Source: Cheilinus undulatus
Lineage: Eukaryota; Chordata; Actinopteri; Labriformes; Labridae
Direction of reading: 5' to 3'
DNA length: 64,000 nt
NCBI RefSeq assembly: GCF_018320785.1
Contig: NC_054865.1
Location: 14,667,579 to 14,731,578 of the forward strand
This document shows positions 41,000-54,905 of this stretch, one piece after another; the stretch's first letter is position 1, and every line of letters begins with the position of its first letter. The position numbers and the translations under genes were made by a program. The notes beneath the pieces are model-generated. The model had not been told where the DNA came from. It saw nothing but the letters and a program-made list of their open reading frames with translations, and searched no databases.

Positions 41000-43025
41000 C
41001 TTTTTATATAAGAAATAAAATACAGCACAGTTTGTCAGATGATTTGTCTTGAGACAACTTGTCTTAAGTGCTGCAGCACTTATCCATTATTTTATTTATT
41101 TTTTAACTGTAAAATTTTTACATATCCATAATAATTTTAACCTGACTGATTCAAACAGCAGTGATTCTTCCTCTTTTTGTGGAAGAATTGTCACATGACA
41201 CGCTTAACACCAAAAGTTATGGGAGAGGGTGCAAACTTCGAGCAGAGGCCTAAATTATTAGAAAGTTTACATCTACAGTCGATCTACGGGATACGTCTAA
41301 GTGGGGCTTAAAGCATAACCAAAGAAGGCCTGAGTATGTTAAGCTTGCATTGTTGTATACCACCAGGTCTAATCACACACATTAATAACACATCAGTTAT
41401 AAATTTGCCTGTTGACCTGGTTTAAAGCTGTTTTTTTCCCATTTTTGCTCTCCAAACATCTACATATACACAGATTCAGATGAGGCAAAAAAAAAACCAA
41501 TGCAGCGTGTTCCTGAACGCCCACTTGCTAGCTCAGTTTTAGGACCTTGGAACTTCTAAAAAACAACTAAGTCAATAAAGCCAAAAGGGTTAATACTGCC
41601 ACCTACTGGAGCAGATTTGGGCATGCTTCTGTCAGCGAATCGACTCTCCTGGTGACTATAATCTGGGACAAAGACAGTTAGCCAGTTAAATGTCTTTATA
41701 GAAATAAAACAATACAAACAAACCTCAACTTAAATGTGCATGTTAAAATACCGACTGATTCAAAGAAACCCAGTAGATATAATTGCTTTTAGGTAAAATC
41801 CAATTAAGATTATTTAACACACAAAGACAGATGGTTAAGAGTAAAAAGCCTCACAGTGACTGAATAAAACACCTGCTCTGAAAAAATAAAACCCTCATAT
41901 TGCTTTCTAGAAACATGTTATATATTTAGCCATGAGTGGGAGCTGAGTATAACTGTTCCCATGTCAGAAGCAGCTGTGTAGGGGGGACAGGCTTGTAAAA
42001 ACACGGCAGCACACAAGTGTGAGCAAGTGCTGGTAGTAGGAGGATGTGTTTACTCTGGCTGAGGTGTGAAAGACTCTCTGCTCATCTGTCCACCAGGTTT
42101 ACCAGGATGTCAGACTACAGGGCAGCCAAACACAAGACATGAAATTACTCTAATGATAACACTGATGCTTTAATTGAACCCAGTTTGACTTGAGGAGGAT
42201 TTGGCACATTGATAAAGCTAGATAATGTATGTGTTTATTCCCACTGTAGCAGATCATAAACATTAGATAATCACATTTTTGTACCAAATAATCAGTTGAT
42301 TCTTGTCACATTTTTACCCTTTATGAATACCTAACCAGGATTCAGTTCTTTCTGTTAAATTGTTGTGTTTAAAGTAACTGAGAGTGTCATTCTCCTGCAG
42401 TTAGAGGAAATTTACTGTCCACCTCTGGCTGACCCTTCGGTTACAGCTATGTTTCACACCAGAGGTGCAGAATTTGTCTCCTCACTTACCACCTCTCTCT
42501 TTCTCTCTCTCTGTTAGTCTCTTACACACACAAACACACACACACCCCTTTTTAAGTTTTCAGCTGTTTAAAATAAACAAATCTTGATTCATAATAAAGA
42601 GATGTTGCATTAATATCTTTAATTGCATTCTATAACTGTTCAGCTTTAGCAGTAGTTCCTCAATTGCAGCATTGTTTAAATCTTTATTAGTTCATCAACT
42701 GTTAAATTATGTAACGATCAAGTTTTGCAGTTGCAGTTTGCACATCTTTTTTTATCTGTGCTTAATATAACTGCACTCAGGGAAAGACATTTAAAGGCAA
42801 CAGTGGCCACCATTTAAAATACATTTAAAACTGGTTCAAAAATTACATTTTCAGAGCTGGAAACAAAGCCGTTAATCATTAATTGCCAGGAGAGTTTGAA
42901 ATAGTTTGTAAAATGGACTTTTATTTGAAAAAAGGTTGTCATAACCTGTAACTTCAATAAAAATCAGTTTCTAATAATGTCATTTGATCACTATGGCACA
43001 GTAGGTATCATTTTGCCTAGACAAA
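41000..43025. other. Intergenic DNA with a CT/CA microsatellite
   Basis: A (CT)n stretch then (CA)n lies at about 42485-42546. Around 40900-41000, sequence resembling the AGGGATGCACGATAACTG repeat appears on the minus strand (CTAATATCTGCAGATTCC). Nothing else is recognised. Confidence 0.4.
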
Positions 43026-43029
43026 GGCA

Positions 43030-43760
43030 AAGGTATAACCCGCAATTTCCACATAGGACGACTGCGCCGCGCACCAAAGCACCGCGGGTTTGCTCTGACT
43101 GAAGGAGTACGACCTCGCACGCTGGAAGTGAGTCTAGAGCGCTGTGCCGCAGGGCGCAGCCCTGATCAGCAGGCAGAGATCACAGGAGAACTGTGAGTTC
43201 ATGCAGGAATAGTGTGTCAACAATGGACTATTTTACCATATGGGGTTAATTTATCATCCTTTCTGGTATAAGTCCATGATGTTATTGCTTCTGCCACTGG
43301 GTGAGTACATTAGGAAGTTAAAAGGTTAATGTTTGCTTAAAGGATCTGTGGTTTTATGTATAATTATTTGGCTAAATGTCCTCAAAAGTGAATGTCAATG
43401 TCAATGGTGCTGTTGTACCTCTGTGACCCACTGACCTTTCGATGACCATTTGCTCTCGCCACAAGATGAGACATAATTTTGATAAAGCGATGATTTGCAA
43501 CCGGAAGTTGGTGCATTGTGTTGTATTATGAAAGAACCGGATATTCTAGGCTTGTGACTTCCTTTTTTGGTGCTTTCTGATTGATAGGTATTGTCACGGT
43601 TTGGCAGCGGCCGGCGCTGAAAGTAGACCTGCAGCTTCTCTCGAACCAAGCGAAGCGGGAGTCCAGGTCCGTGCTGCTGTCGATCTAGAGCGCCGGCTGT
43701 GGAAATGCTCTGATAGGATAGAGAGGGAGCGATTGGAGGTACTGACATTCATATTTATCT
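43030..43760 (-). repeat. Dispersed repeat family G, copy 2, minus strand
   Basis: The reverse complement aligns with 35880-36550 across about 700 bp. This copy is GC-richer (GCGCCGCGCACCAAAGCACC) and looks less decayed. It is not flanked by the ends found around the copy in the 2.17-kb insertion, so family G is an independent element. A 115-codon minus-strand frame at 43401-43748 is not protein-like. Confidence 0.75.
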
Positions 43761-44049
43761 ACAAAGCTAGGAGCTAGGTGTCCCACAATCCATTGCAATT
43801 CATTTTGTCCGTTGTTCAGGACAGTTTTTCAAGCTTTAAAACCATGTCTGTGCCTTTTGTACATGATACTTTCTTAATATGTCATCGTTTGAGTATTTAT
43901 CACTTTATTCTATATATAACATTAGACACCAGCCAACAATCATCTTTCACGGATGCGGTACACGTTTCCATGGTTACTGGAGACTCCAACAATCAGAGAC
44001 ATCGCTGTCACGCTCCAGGACTGTGGGTATTGTAGTATTCTTGGCAGAG

Positions 44050-46439
44050 ATCAACAATAAACTATGGCTTCATTAAACAGAGGTTAGTATCTTAAAAACC
44101 TTTGTCTTCTACAGAAGCATAGATGATTGTTTTACTCTCACACAGCTCATGGTGAGTTTGACTTTGATATTTAGGATAATATTGCTAATAGTTGAATCCC
44201 CTTTGGAAAAAATATGAACGGGATTTTTACTTCCGGAAGCAAATTGTTGAGCTCTATTTAAAATTGTGCTAATTTGTCTGTCTCTGCTCCAAGTGCTTTC
44301 ATTGTGAGATGCTGCTTGAGCTACGTAAAGTAGCATACTTGTAGAGCACCGCTAGAGTGTAGACAGGTCATATATGTATATCAATTTAAAAACTATCCTT
44401 TATTTGTCAATTTGAAGCAGTCTGTGGATCACCTTTAGTGCATTGTATTGTGGTTAAACCTTTACTGGTTTTGGATCATGAGGACCATTTCCAGTGGAGC
44501 AGGACTGTTTCAGTGTTATGTTCTTATCAGGAGAGAACACTACCTTGAAATTCCACATACTCTACTCTGCTCTGCTGTGTTACAGTTGCACGTTTTTCTC
44601 CAGCTGACGGTGCACACCCTAGCCAATGGATGTGCTCCTGAAACAATGTGCAGCAGGTAAGGGTTTGCATGTCAATCTTAAGATCGTGGAAAAGTATTAG
44701 CTCATGTGGGACGATGTTAAACAACAGCTTACTTTGTCTTCAAACATTATTCCATGTTTTTTTGCATCTATCATTGGTGAGTAGATCAGAGGTAAAATGT
44801 TTTCTAGAAAGGATTTGATGTTTCTAGTGCTTTCAGTTAATTAAAAAAAAATTAATTCAACACCTTTATATGGAACATATTTAGCAAGGAAATGTCCTTC
44901 TGATCGCTCATTCAGGAATATTGCAGCAAATTTTAGAGTCATACACTGCAGCTAAAATGACTGAATAAGGTTCAGAGCAATGCATCACAGTCACCAAGCA
45001 AATGCTTACAAGTCAGGGTAGTTCAGTACTCATGACTGCCTCCATTTATATAAAACGTATTCCATCTTTTTCAACCACTGTGATATAAACTGGAGTCATA
45101 AACATATTAAAGTAAGCAGCAAACTCAGAGGGATTATTCCTCTGTGGCTTACTCATGAGAAAACACCCCAGTTCAGAAAAGTTACCATAAAGACTTCTTT
45201 ACTTTCTTTCAGGTCAAAAATCATTGTTATTGTCATTATTTTTCTTTTCACTTGTAAAAGCCCACTCAGAAATGCTGAAACTATTTCTGACTTTAGTATA
45301 AGCCTTAACTTTTTTACCCTGAATGTACAAAAATAACGGCAAAGCTTCCCTGGAGAAAACTAAACTTTCTTCTTCGACTTCCTTAATAAACTCCTAAACC
45401 AGTCATAACACTTTTAACACTGAGGCTCTAACAAAGGCTTGTTTTTCACTGTTTCTGCTGTAATGGGTTCCCAATGGAAGATAGAAAAAGGCACAAATAA
45501 AAGAAATCATTAAATTATTACTCTTGTATGCTGTTTTTCTACACGTGTCTGAGCTTTCAGATTCTGTCCTCTGATCTTTTTCCCTCTGCCGTGTCACCAT
45601 TTTCCTGCAGTCACCGTTGAGTTAGTGTCTGGTTTGATTTTTTTCCAGTGAGCTCAGTGGAGGTCATGGAGGGGTTGATGGACTCTGGAGGCTCAGACAG
45701 GTGGCAGCCAGCCCAGCCTCAGAGCCTGCTGTGGGTGTGTGTCCACCCAGAGGTGCCAAAGTCTCAGCCAGGCTCCCACAGCCTCACTTTATTCAGGGGG
45801 ACGGACGGGGTCATGGCGAGGGTTCAACCCCGGTTCACCCTGCTCTCAGCCTAACACAGCAGTAATGGCATCAGAGCCTTTTATCATAGAGGCTCAGAGT
45901 AATTAACAATACGAATAAAAGATGATAAATGACAGAATAGACTAATGCTCTATAGAACTACATGTAGTCATACTATGAAAACATAAATCTGAAATATATC
46001 AGTTTTTAAAGAAGTAACTTTCAGTAACAATTCAGCTCCAATCTAAAATTCATGTTTCTGGTCAGAGAATAACAGGACCAATCAGCACAACACTTAAGGA
46101 GAACAAAACTGTAGCTACTTGTATGGAATAGCTGTACTGTAGCATGGTGGCTGGTGAAAATTGTGACTATAGCAGCTGTTTTAGTATAACTGCAGATGTT
46201 TTTATGCTTTTTTTATGTCTTCACCTTCCCCCTGACTGTCTTCAGCAAGGGTTTGATATACTGACTTGTTTTACTGGTGGCAAACACTGATAACACTTGT
46301 CCTTCAAGCTGGTGTTTCGTACATAGTTTATTTGCCCATGTCAAACATTCTCTTGGTTTGTAATGAAAGCGACTGACAGAACCTACATCTAATGAAACAT
46401 ACATGCCACAGACATGTGAAACAGTCAATCAGGCATGTC

Positions 46440-46440
<1 letters not shown>
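44050..46440. other. Intergenic DNA with one GC-rich block
   Basis: A GC-rich patch at about 45645-45855, preceded by TTTTTTTCCAG, is open in more than one frame (see findings). The remainder shows no exon or defined repeat. Confidence 0.35.
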
Positions 46441-48080
<1,640 letters not shown>

Positions 48081-48084
48081 TGTA

Positions 48085-48290
48085 AATGCTCTACAGAATG
48101 AATGGGCACAAATTCCCACAGAACACTCAAAATCTTGTGGAAAGCCTTCAAACAAGAGCAGAGGCTGTTACAGATGCAAAAGGGGGTGACTGTATTAAAG
48201 TCCATGCAGTTGAATTTAATTAATTACAGTCCCTTTTGGGGTAATGGTCGGGTGGCCGAAAACTTTAGTCCATATAGTGTATCATGCATC
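48085..48290 (+). mobile_element. 3' end of a second Tc1/mariner-like element
   Basis: It contains the recognisable phrases GAATGAATGGGCACAAATTC, CTTGTGGAAAGCCTTC, TTTTGGGGTAATGGTCGGGT and TTAGTCCATATAGTGTAT, which mark the 3' region and terminal inverted repeat of a well-known fish Tc1-like family. Confidence 0.75.
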
Positions 48291-48820
48291 TTCTATTTTT
48301 ATCTTGGGCCTCCCTAAACGTTCCTTCCAAAATCAAACCTCATCAATTATATTTAGGCTTATTTCATCTCAAAATTATGCCATTACTCTTAATATGCATA
48401 ATTCACCAAGCAGGTATCTTGTTATTTCAAGATATTACAAGAAGAGGACTGGGAAATCATAAGTGAAAAAAATCTTTGAGTTCAATAGAAAAAAGAATAC
48501 TTCAAGTTTTTGATTCATTGTGGAAAGCCTTCTTTTCTTTTGTATAAGGAAGTTTTTATTTTTTCTCACATGGTTGCCCTTTTTGTCTTTGCACTGTAGG
48601 ATTTCAGTGCAACTAGAAAATAAAAATCTTAAAATCTAATCTTAAAAATTAAAGTGGACATTTGGCATAATATGCCTACTTTTTACATAGATCCTGTTCT
48701 CAAAAACTTTTTTCTACTGCTCCAGATACAAAGAGAGAGATGTTTGAGTCAAAGCAAGGAAACACACGGTGGGATGAGGACAGGGAGTTCAGCATTAGCA
48801 GGTATCCCTGGTTCTCACAG

Positions 48821-48885
48821 CCGAGGTGTGAAGTGACGCCTCCAGACTCATCAGTTCTCATCAGTGTGAAACCATCACACCTCGG
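48821..48885. promoter_or_regulatory. Candidate T-box element: inverted CCGAGGTGTGA arms
   Basis: A perfect 11-bp inverted pair, CCGAGGTGTGA (48821-48831) and TCACACCTCGG (48875-48885), contains the T-box half-site AGGTGTGA in each arm. A further GTGTGAA lies between them. It is 5.1 kb upstream of mesp gene 1. The regulatory role is inferred. Confidence 0.4.
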
Positions 48886-48889
48886 CTTT

Positions 48890-49990
48890 AACTGGATAAT
48901 ACAGCTCATTATGCTTCATTAAAACTATTTACTCTGGCTTCACCTATTTACATCTTAGCTTAGTAGGAGAAGAGATTCCTGCAGAAGGAGGAGCTTTGGT
49001 TCAAATATCTCCAGGATCAAGATCAAGAAACTGAAGGGTGAAAAAGTCACAGCTCACGACTCTGTAGCTATAAAATGATTGGGATGGTGAGAGGTGGGGG
49101 GATATAAAGCAGAGGTGAGCAGGAGAACACACACATGTCAGGTTCAAGGCTGAAGTGAAGTGACAGGAGAAAAGCTAGAGAAATAATTCACAATGAGGAG
49201 GACGGGATCATCTCAGCTGCAATAATGATGACAAATCTGCTGACATCTAACACATCAACATGATGAGACACTTTACTGTTGCAGGGCCTTTCTCTGCTCC
49301 TTTGTTAGTGGGAAAAATGTGAAACAGCTCAGAAACAAGACAATACAATGCATACAAAACACAATGTATCAAGAAAGAAGACAGTTCTGCAATAATTGGA
49401 CATTTACAAGGCAGGAAACAAGTTCCAAAGGAATTAAATCATCTCAAAACCAACCAAGCAAATACTCCTAATATATGAGAATCTGAGGAAATCAGTCTGT
49501 TTTTCTTACACACAGTGCACACAACGTGTTAGCCTTTTTGTTTGGTTGAAAGTGCTCTGAACCAGAACCAGAATCATATCATTAAACATACTCATACTAA
49601 ATCCAGACAGTCCACATTCACATGTAAATAAACTCAGTCAGCCTGTGCATATCTCTACTAACTAACAGCTTTACCAGCTACAAACAATAACCAAAATATA
49701 TGAGGATAAAGCCCCCATGAAGAATTTTTAACTGCTTATGAAACAAGCGTAAATTACTTTCAGTGCTCTTTTTGACCTAAATAAAGCAAATCAGACCATC
49801 AGGTGGATGACGGAATTTTTCTAAAATGTTATTTTTATGTGGTTGGCACTGCTAGCACAGGGTAGGTAACAAATGAGTCAGTTAATGCTCATATTACAGC
49901 ACATAAAAATAGGAAAAATATTATTCATCCACTTATTCAGTACACTTTGAATAATCTTGGATTTGTATGCATTTCTTTTTGCTTTCATAT
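48890..49990. other. Intergenic DNA with a TATA-like sequence
   Basis: GATATAAAGCAGAGG at about 49101-49115 shares ATATAAAGCAGAG with the mesp gene 1 TATA region, but no gene follows it. The rest shows nothing recognisable. Confidence 0.3.
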
Positions 49991-50000
49991 TTATACAGAG

Positions 50001-50525
50001 GGTAACACTTTGATTTAGTTGGCCCTGATTACCTAGTAATTTTAGTGTAATAAGTGTAATTATCTTTCTAAGAATTAGAATTACCTTGTTATAAATTGGC
50101 ATTTTTAGTGATAATTTTTTTAAAGAAAGTAATTCCTTATAATGTTGTGCCAATTCTGTGGTAATTAGGTGGTGTTTTACCCCATAACACCTTAAAATTA
50201 CTTGAAAATTATTCATGGGCTCGCTTTAATTTAGTGGACCAAAATAAAGAAATTACCTGGTAATTACTTACATAGAAAATTCTCATCTTATATCTTAGAA
50301 ATTACCAGGTAAAATATCACCATGTGACCAGAGAATTTCCACAATATTATTTACTTGATAATCAGTACATTATTACTTAGTAAGTCCTTCCTTAATACTA
50401 CCAAGTAATGACTTGGTAAAAAGCTAACTTGTTACTTACACATTATTCTTGAGAAATTACTAAATAAATTCACTTATTGCTATGAAGTTCTGAAGTAATT
50501 AGGGCCACTTAAATAAAGTGCTGCC
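50001..50525. mobile_element. AT-rich MITE, about 525 bp
   Basis: The ends are GGTAACACTTTGATTTAGTT (then GGCCCTGATTAC) and, on the other strand, GGCAGCACTTTATTTAAGTG (then GGCCCTAATTAC). The interior is made of repeated AATTAC/TACTTGGTAA phrases. No frame and no clear target duplication are present. Confidence 0.7.
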
Positions 50526-50529
50526 ATTT

Positions 50530-52430
50530 GGCTACAACATTGTAGATCTACATTTAGACAAAACAAATCCTTCCTTGAGGGCTGAAAAATGTGTAACATA
50601 TAATCAGCTGAAATAAATTTTACTGGATAGAGAATATTTCACAATTGATAGGTATTTGTAGAAATTAAGTGGTGTCAATCATATAAGGAAATGTTCACCT
50701 GGTAGTTGAGAAAAGCTTTTTACGGGTTTAGAATACAGAGATCTTACAGGTCCCAAATGCCACATTCTGTATGTGTTTTATACAAATATCATTTTATTTT
50801 TTTAAAGAGTTGGATGCACTAACTGAACAAAAGTTTGGATTTGAACTCTATAGAATCCGATCCAAGAACGAAAACCCTGAGAGGAGGAGATTTCAAGATG
50901 AATGCTATCATGATGCTCTGCAGTCTCTTTAGGGTGCAGTCTGCTACAATTACCCTGTAAAATATCAAAGCATAATTGTCCCTCCTCTCCAGTCCTCTGC
51001 TGACCTTCACTCATTGCTCTAGGTCCACTGGGCCTGAGCACAGTTACAGTACCTCTTGTATGTACACTGAGAAAAATGGGATATTTCCCCTAAGACCTCT
51101 GAGATCTTGTGGGTTTTTTCCAGCTGACTTGGAATGTATTTGTGTCTATTACAATTTCAAATGATCACTCTACCTCTGCCACTGGACCACTGAGCCCTTT
51201 GAAGGGCTCTGTCAGTAGCACTCTTGTCATACATTTTACCGTTTTATTGCAAAATGCATATACAGTTTAACTTGGCAGAGAAGGCTCTGCTCAAAAGATG
51301 CTCCCTGGGTTAGTCAAGCAGCATGCTTTGACTTTCCAGGTAGTGCAAAGTTAGAAAGCCCCATAATACATACAATAATGACACTGCGTGTTGAATGCAA
51401 TAAAATTTGTTTAAAAAATAATTAATAAATAGTGGCATGAATCTCAATATGAGGTTGCAACATGCTTTATGCTATAAAGGAGGAGGCTGGGGTGGAGGAA
51501 GAGCAGAGAAACTTCAAGTTTTAGGTGTGGAAAATGCGAACCCATGCTCAGGATCTCAAAGCGTTCAAATGAAGTTTCTCTGCACTCTCTCTCAGCCCGC
51601 TGACTCTCCATCTGTATAAGTTCTTCTTCGGTGTAATTCGGTTCATACAAATATCTTCTCGTATCCACAGTAAATGGCACATCATCACCACTTGAGTTGA
51701 AATTGCTCATATTATCTTTTTTTTAGCTTGGTGTGGTGTTTTAATTCCTGTAGAAGCCTGCAGACCCACACAGCTGATGAGAGGATAACAGTGCATGACG
51801 GAAGGAGACAAAGTGCTGAAAGCTGCATTGTAAACTAGTGACTGACACAGAAGGTCTTTTTTTGGGAAAGATTAATTGTTTTGTATGTTTTCGGCACAGC
51901 ATACAGCAAGCCACCATAGTTTTTTGGCCCATTTTTATGTAAAACTTGTTAAACTACGTGGATAAAACGTCCCCATTAATAGCCACTATGCCCTGGATCT
52001 CTCTGAGCTCATAATAACCACCAGAGCAACTTTCACAGAAATCACTGGAGGCTAATGCCACTACTATAGTCCAGTAACTTATACAACCCAACTTCAAAAT
52101 CCCAAAATATCCCTTTAATGAGCAGAGATTAGTAAGATGACACTTGTTGAACAAACTGGACTTTGGGGGTCAAATGTGCTTGGGCGTGGTACAGATTACC
52201 TCAGATTTGTGAACTCTTACTGAATGAAGAAACAGACTTCTCCTGATCCTGACATTCCCTACCAAACTTCACAGCATCATTGAAAAAAGTCATGAATCTG
52301 TCTGTACTATTGTAGACCTTTAATTGTGGCGGCATTGTAAGGGAAAGAAGCCTCCTCTAAATATACTGCAATTATAAAGTGACAGCATAGAAGACTTGGT
52401 GCTGCAGCTCCATAGATTATCTAAAGGTGG
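50530..52430. other. Intergenic DNA, nothing recognised
   Basis: Short open frames only. No exon or defined repeat is supported. Confidence 0.4.
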
Positions 52431-52437
52431 CCACTAC

Positions 52438-52516
52438 TTACTCATCCTAACAGCATGCAACTGTCAGATATTATGCAGCACAATATCTGACAGTTGCATG
52501 CTGTTAGGATGAGTAA
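52438..52516. repeat. Perfect 35-bp palindrome with a 9-nt loop
   Basis: 52438-52472 is exactly the reverse complement of 52482-52516; the loop is ATGCAGCAC. The arms contain GCATGCAACTGTCAGATATT. A further direct copy of TGTCAGATATT follows at about 52518-52528. Confidence 0.95.
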
Positions 52517-52529
52517 ATGTCAGATATTG

Positions 52530-53560
52530 TACTGCATTATGCATTTGTCTACACTTCATCTGTTAACTCTGCTGGAATACAGCATTTTAATTAGATATGA
52601 ATGCCAATAATGCACAACTTTCTCTATATCATAAAATAAGCTTAAATGTTCTTTTGAGTCAGGAAAATGAAAAAAAAAAAACTTTTCTTACAACCCTTAT
52701 ACCATCTTATGTCATCTCCCTCTTTCCTTGTTCCTCATTCATGACAAGTGACAGAAGAAAACAGGAACGGGATGATGGGCTAGAAACGAGTCTCCACATC
52801 ACAAGGTCTTATGTCTCATTATTCACAGGCTTTCAGGACATTACAACAGAAATCAATATAATTAAGATGATTTTGTCACTGATGCTTGTTCAGTTAGGAA
52901 GCTCTTTTTGCCCTCCAGGCCCCAGTGCTAGTCACATGACTGAAAGTTGAAGTGTACAGTTGTGATTTTTGTATTTTTACCTATGCTGGTTTGTGCTTAG
53001 GTTATCAAATGTTTAAAAATGTATTTGCTATTAATTTCAGAATTCCCGTAGTTAATCATGATTAGCCTGCCCTTTGTGTTATATTTTTAAATTAAGAATT
53101 TATGTGTTTTATATTGTAGTGTTTTTATTTTATGGTTGTGTGATTTTATGTTACCAGTTGGAAATGTTATACACTACAGTCAAAGCCCTAAACAGGGACC
53201 ACAAAAAAAATGCAAATTTAGCAATGGATTTAGCTCTCTAACAACAGTTTCACGTTTTGTGTTGGATGTTTAGTTCTGAGATGCTAATCAAATAGAGTAC
53301 ATTTCAAATTGAATGCATTCAAACCAATTGCAGATCTTTTTTTTTTTCCTTTTCTTACTCTTTAAAGACTTTCCACTCGTTTTAAATGCTTTTTCTAAAT
53401 ATTGTCTATAATTATGGTCTGAGACACATTTGTGCACAATCAAGGAGAGTTTTAATTTGCTCAGAAGTAAGAAACTAAACAGAAACACTCTCATGTGGTT
53501 CATAAAGATAATGACTGTATCTACGTTCTTCTATTTAAGTGTATTACACTGGTTTAGAGT
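52530..53560. other. Intergenic DNA, nothing recognised
   Basis: AT-rich sequence upstream of mesp gene 1, without defined repeats or exons. Confidence 0.4.
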
Positions 53561-53729
53561 GCATGCTTTCCTATAACAGAGTCCATTTCTCTGACCTGCA
53601 TCTTTGGCTTTAGTGTGAAAAAGTGAATGCGGGAGAAAAAAACACAAGCCTCATCTCTGAAACATGTGCAGAATACATCTAAGTTTCTGCTGGAAAACAA
53701 GCAAAAACAGTTTATTGTTTTGAGCAGGA

Positions 53730-53920
53730 GTCAAAATTCACACTTCCACTCTTGTAGCTGAACTTTCCCAGACAGAGAGGAGAGGGAGAAGTCCAGAGAC
53801 AGGATCCCAGTGAGGGAGCCTGTGTGTTCAGGGGCCTCTGCTGTAGACAGTGATGGTTTGTGAGAATCTGCAGAGGTGTCACTTCGCACCTCTGCGGCCT
53901 GCCCTGGACATATAAAGCAG
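53730..53920 (+). promoter_or_regulatory. mesp gene 1 core promoter: T-box palindrome and TATA box
   Basis: GCAGAGGTG (53870-53878) and CACCTCTGC (53887-53895) form a perfect 9-bp inverted repeat with an 8-bp spacer; each arm holds an AGGTG T-box core. TATAAA follows at 53911-53916, 82 bp before the ATG, so transcription should start near 53940. A further T-box-like TTCACACTTCC lies at about 53739-53749. The same palindrome design is found at mesp gene 2. Confidence 0.65.
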
Positions 53921-53998
53921 AGCAGACCAGAGCAGAGCAGCACTCACAGCCTTTCAGTCCTTATAGTCAGACCACTGAGACCCTTACTTACTCACAAC

Positions 53999-54905
53999 AT
54001 GGATACCTCCTCAGTCCTGGACTACAGCCTGCAGTACCAGTGGTGCTCTGACTCGGACCTCTCCAGCATCTCCTCTCCTGAAACCCTCTCCCCAGTCCCC
54101 TCTATGGACTCCAGCCTGTCTCCTTCCTACCAGCAGCTGCCTCAGTCCACTCCAAAGGCGACCAAGAAAGGATACCCCCAGACCCTAAAATCCTCGCCAT
54201 GCTCACTATCAGGAAGAGGCCGCAAGTCGGGTCGAGTCCCCCGGATCAGGAGCAAGCAGAGAGAGAGCGCCAGTGAGAAGGAGAAGCTGAGGATGAGGGA
54301 TCTGACCAAAGCTCTGCATCACCTCAGGTCCTACCTACCGCCATCTGTGGCCCCCGCAGGACAGACCCTGACCAAGATCGAGACTCTCCGCCTTACTATC
54401 AGGTATATCTCCTACCTGTCGGCCCAGCTGGGGCTCAGCGAGGAGGTGCTGTTTCAGAGGAGGGAGCAAGGAGACACTTCAGCCAGTGACGCCTCCTCAC
54501 CGGACATCCTCAGATACCTCCAGCACCATGGAGGCTCCATGGATGGACAGGAGACCCAGAGTCTGAACCTGCAGAACCAGAGCCTGAGCCAGGGCTTCTA
54601 TCCACAACAGTGCCACAGCCAGAGTGCCCTGCTGCACTCTGGGAGTTGTAGTTTTGGAGTGGATCATTACTTTGATGCTCCTCAGAGGGACATGGATTCA
54701 TTCCTGCAGACGCCTCCACAAACACAGCCCTGCTGTCAGGTATGAGAGCATTCACTCATTTCAATTAATCAAAAAAACCCACTCATTATGAGTCATTTGT
54801 CAGTAAAAGTACGAAATACTAATGAATTTTCTTGTTGTTATTTTATTGCAGATGTGTGGCAAAGACTTCTGCCTCCCACTGGTTCCCAGAGAGTACTGGG
54901 GTTAG
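53999..54905 (+). CDS. mesp: mesp gene 1: Mesp-family bHLH transcription factor (two exons)
   Basis: The exons are 53999-54739 and 54852-54905, with a GT-AG intron in phase 0 (CAG|GTATGA ... TTGCAG|ATG), giving 264 residues. Mesp proteins act in the nucleus of presomitic mesoderm cells to set segment borders and rostro-caudal polarity, and in early cardiac mesoderm. Seen here: a Ser/Pro-rich N-terminus (SSISSPETLSPVPSMDSSLS), a basic lead-in (RKSGRVPRIRSKQRE), the bHLH at about residues 90-145 with SASEKEKLRMRDLTKALHHL, the family-diagnostic SVAPAGQTLTKIETLRLTIR and YISYLSAQLGLSEEVL, and a C-terminal VPREYWG. An in-frame ATG at 53876 lies upstream of the TATA box and is rejected as the start. 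The family is certain; whether it is the fish mespa or mespb type is not decided. Confidence 0.92.
54852..54905 (+). CDS. mesp: mesp gene 1, exon 2
   Basis: It encodes 17 residues, MCGKDFCLPLVPREYWG, then TAG at 54903-54905. A short second exon ending in a Y-W motif matches the layout of mesp gene 2 (EQYW), which supports the intron call. Confidence 0.85.
   Translation: MCGKDFCLPLVPREYWG

Noticed and set aside
43401..43748. 115-codon minus-strand frame
   Set aside because: It lies fully inside repeat family G, and the other copy does not keep the frame.
53876..53998. In-frame upstream ATG that would add 41 residues to mesp gene 1
   Set aside because: It lies upstream of the TATA box and overlaps the T-box palindrome, so it is not in the expected transcript.
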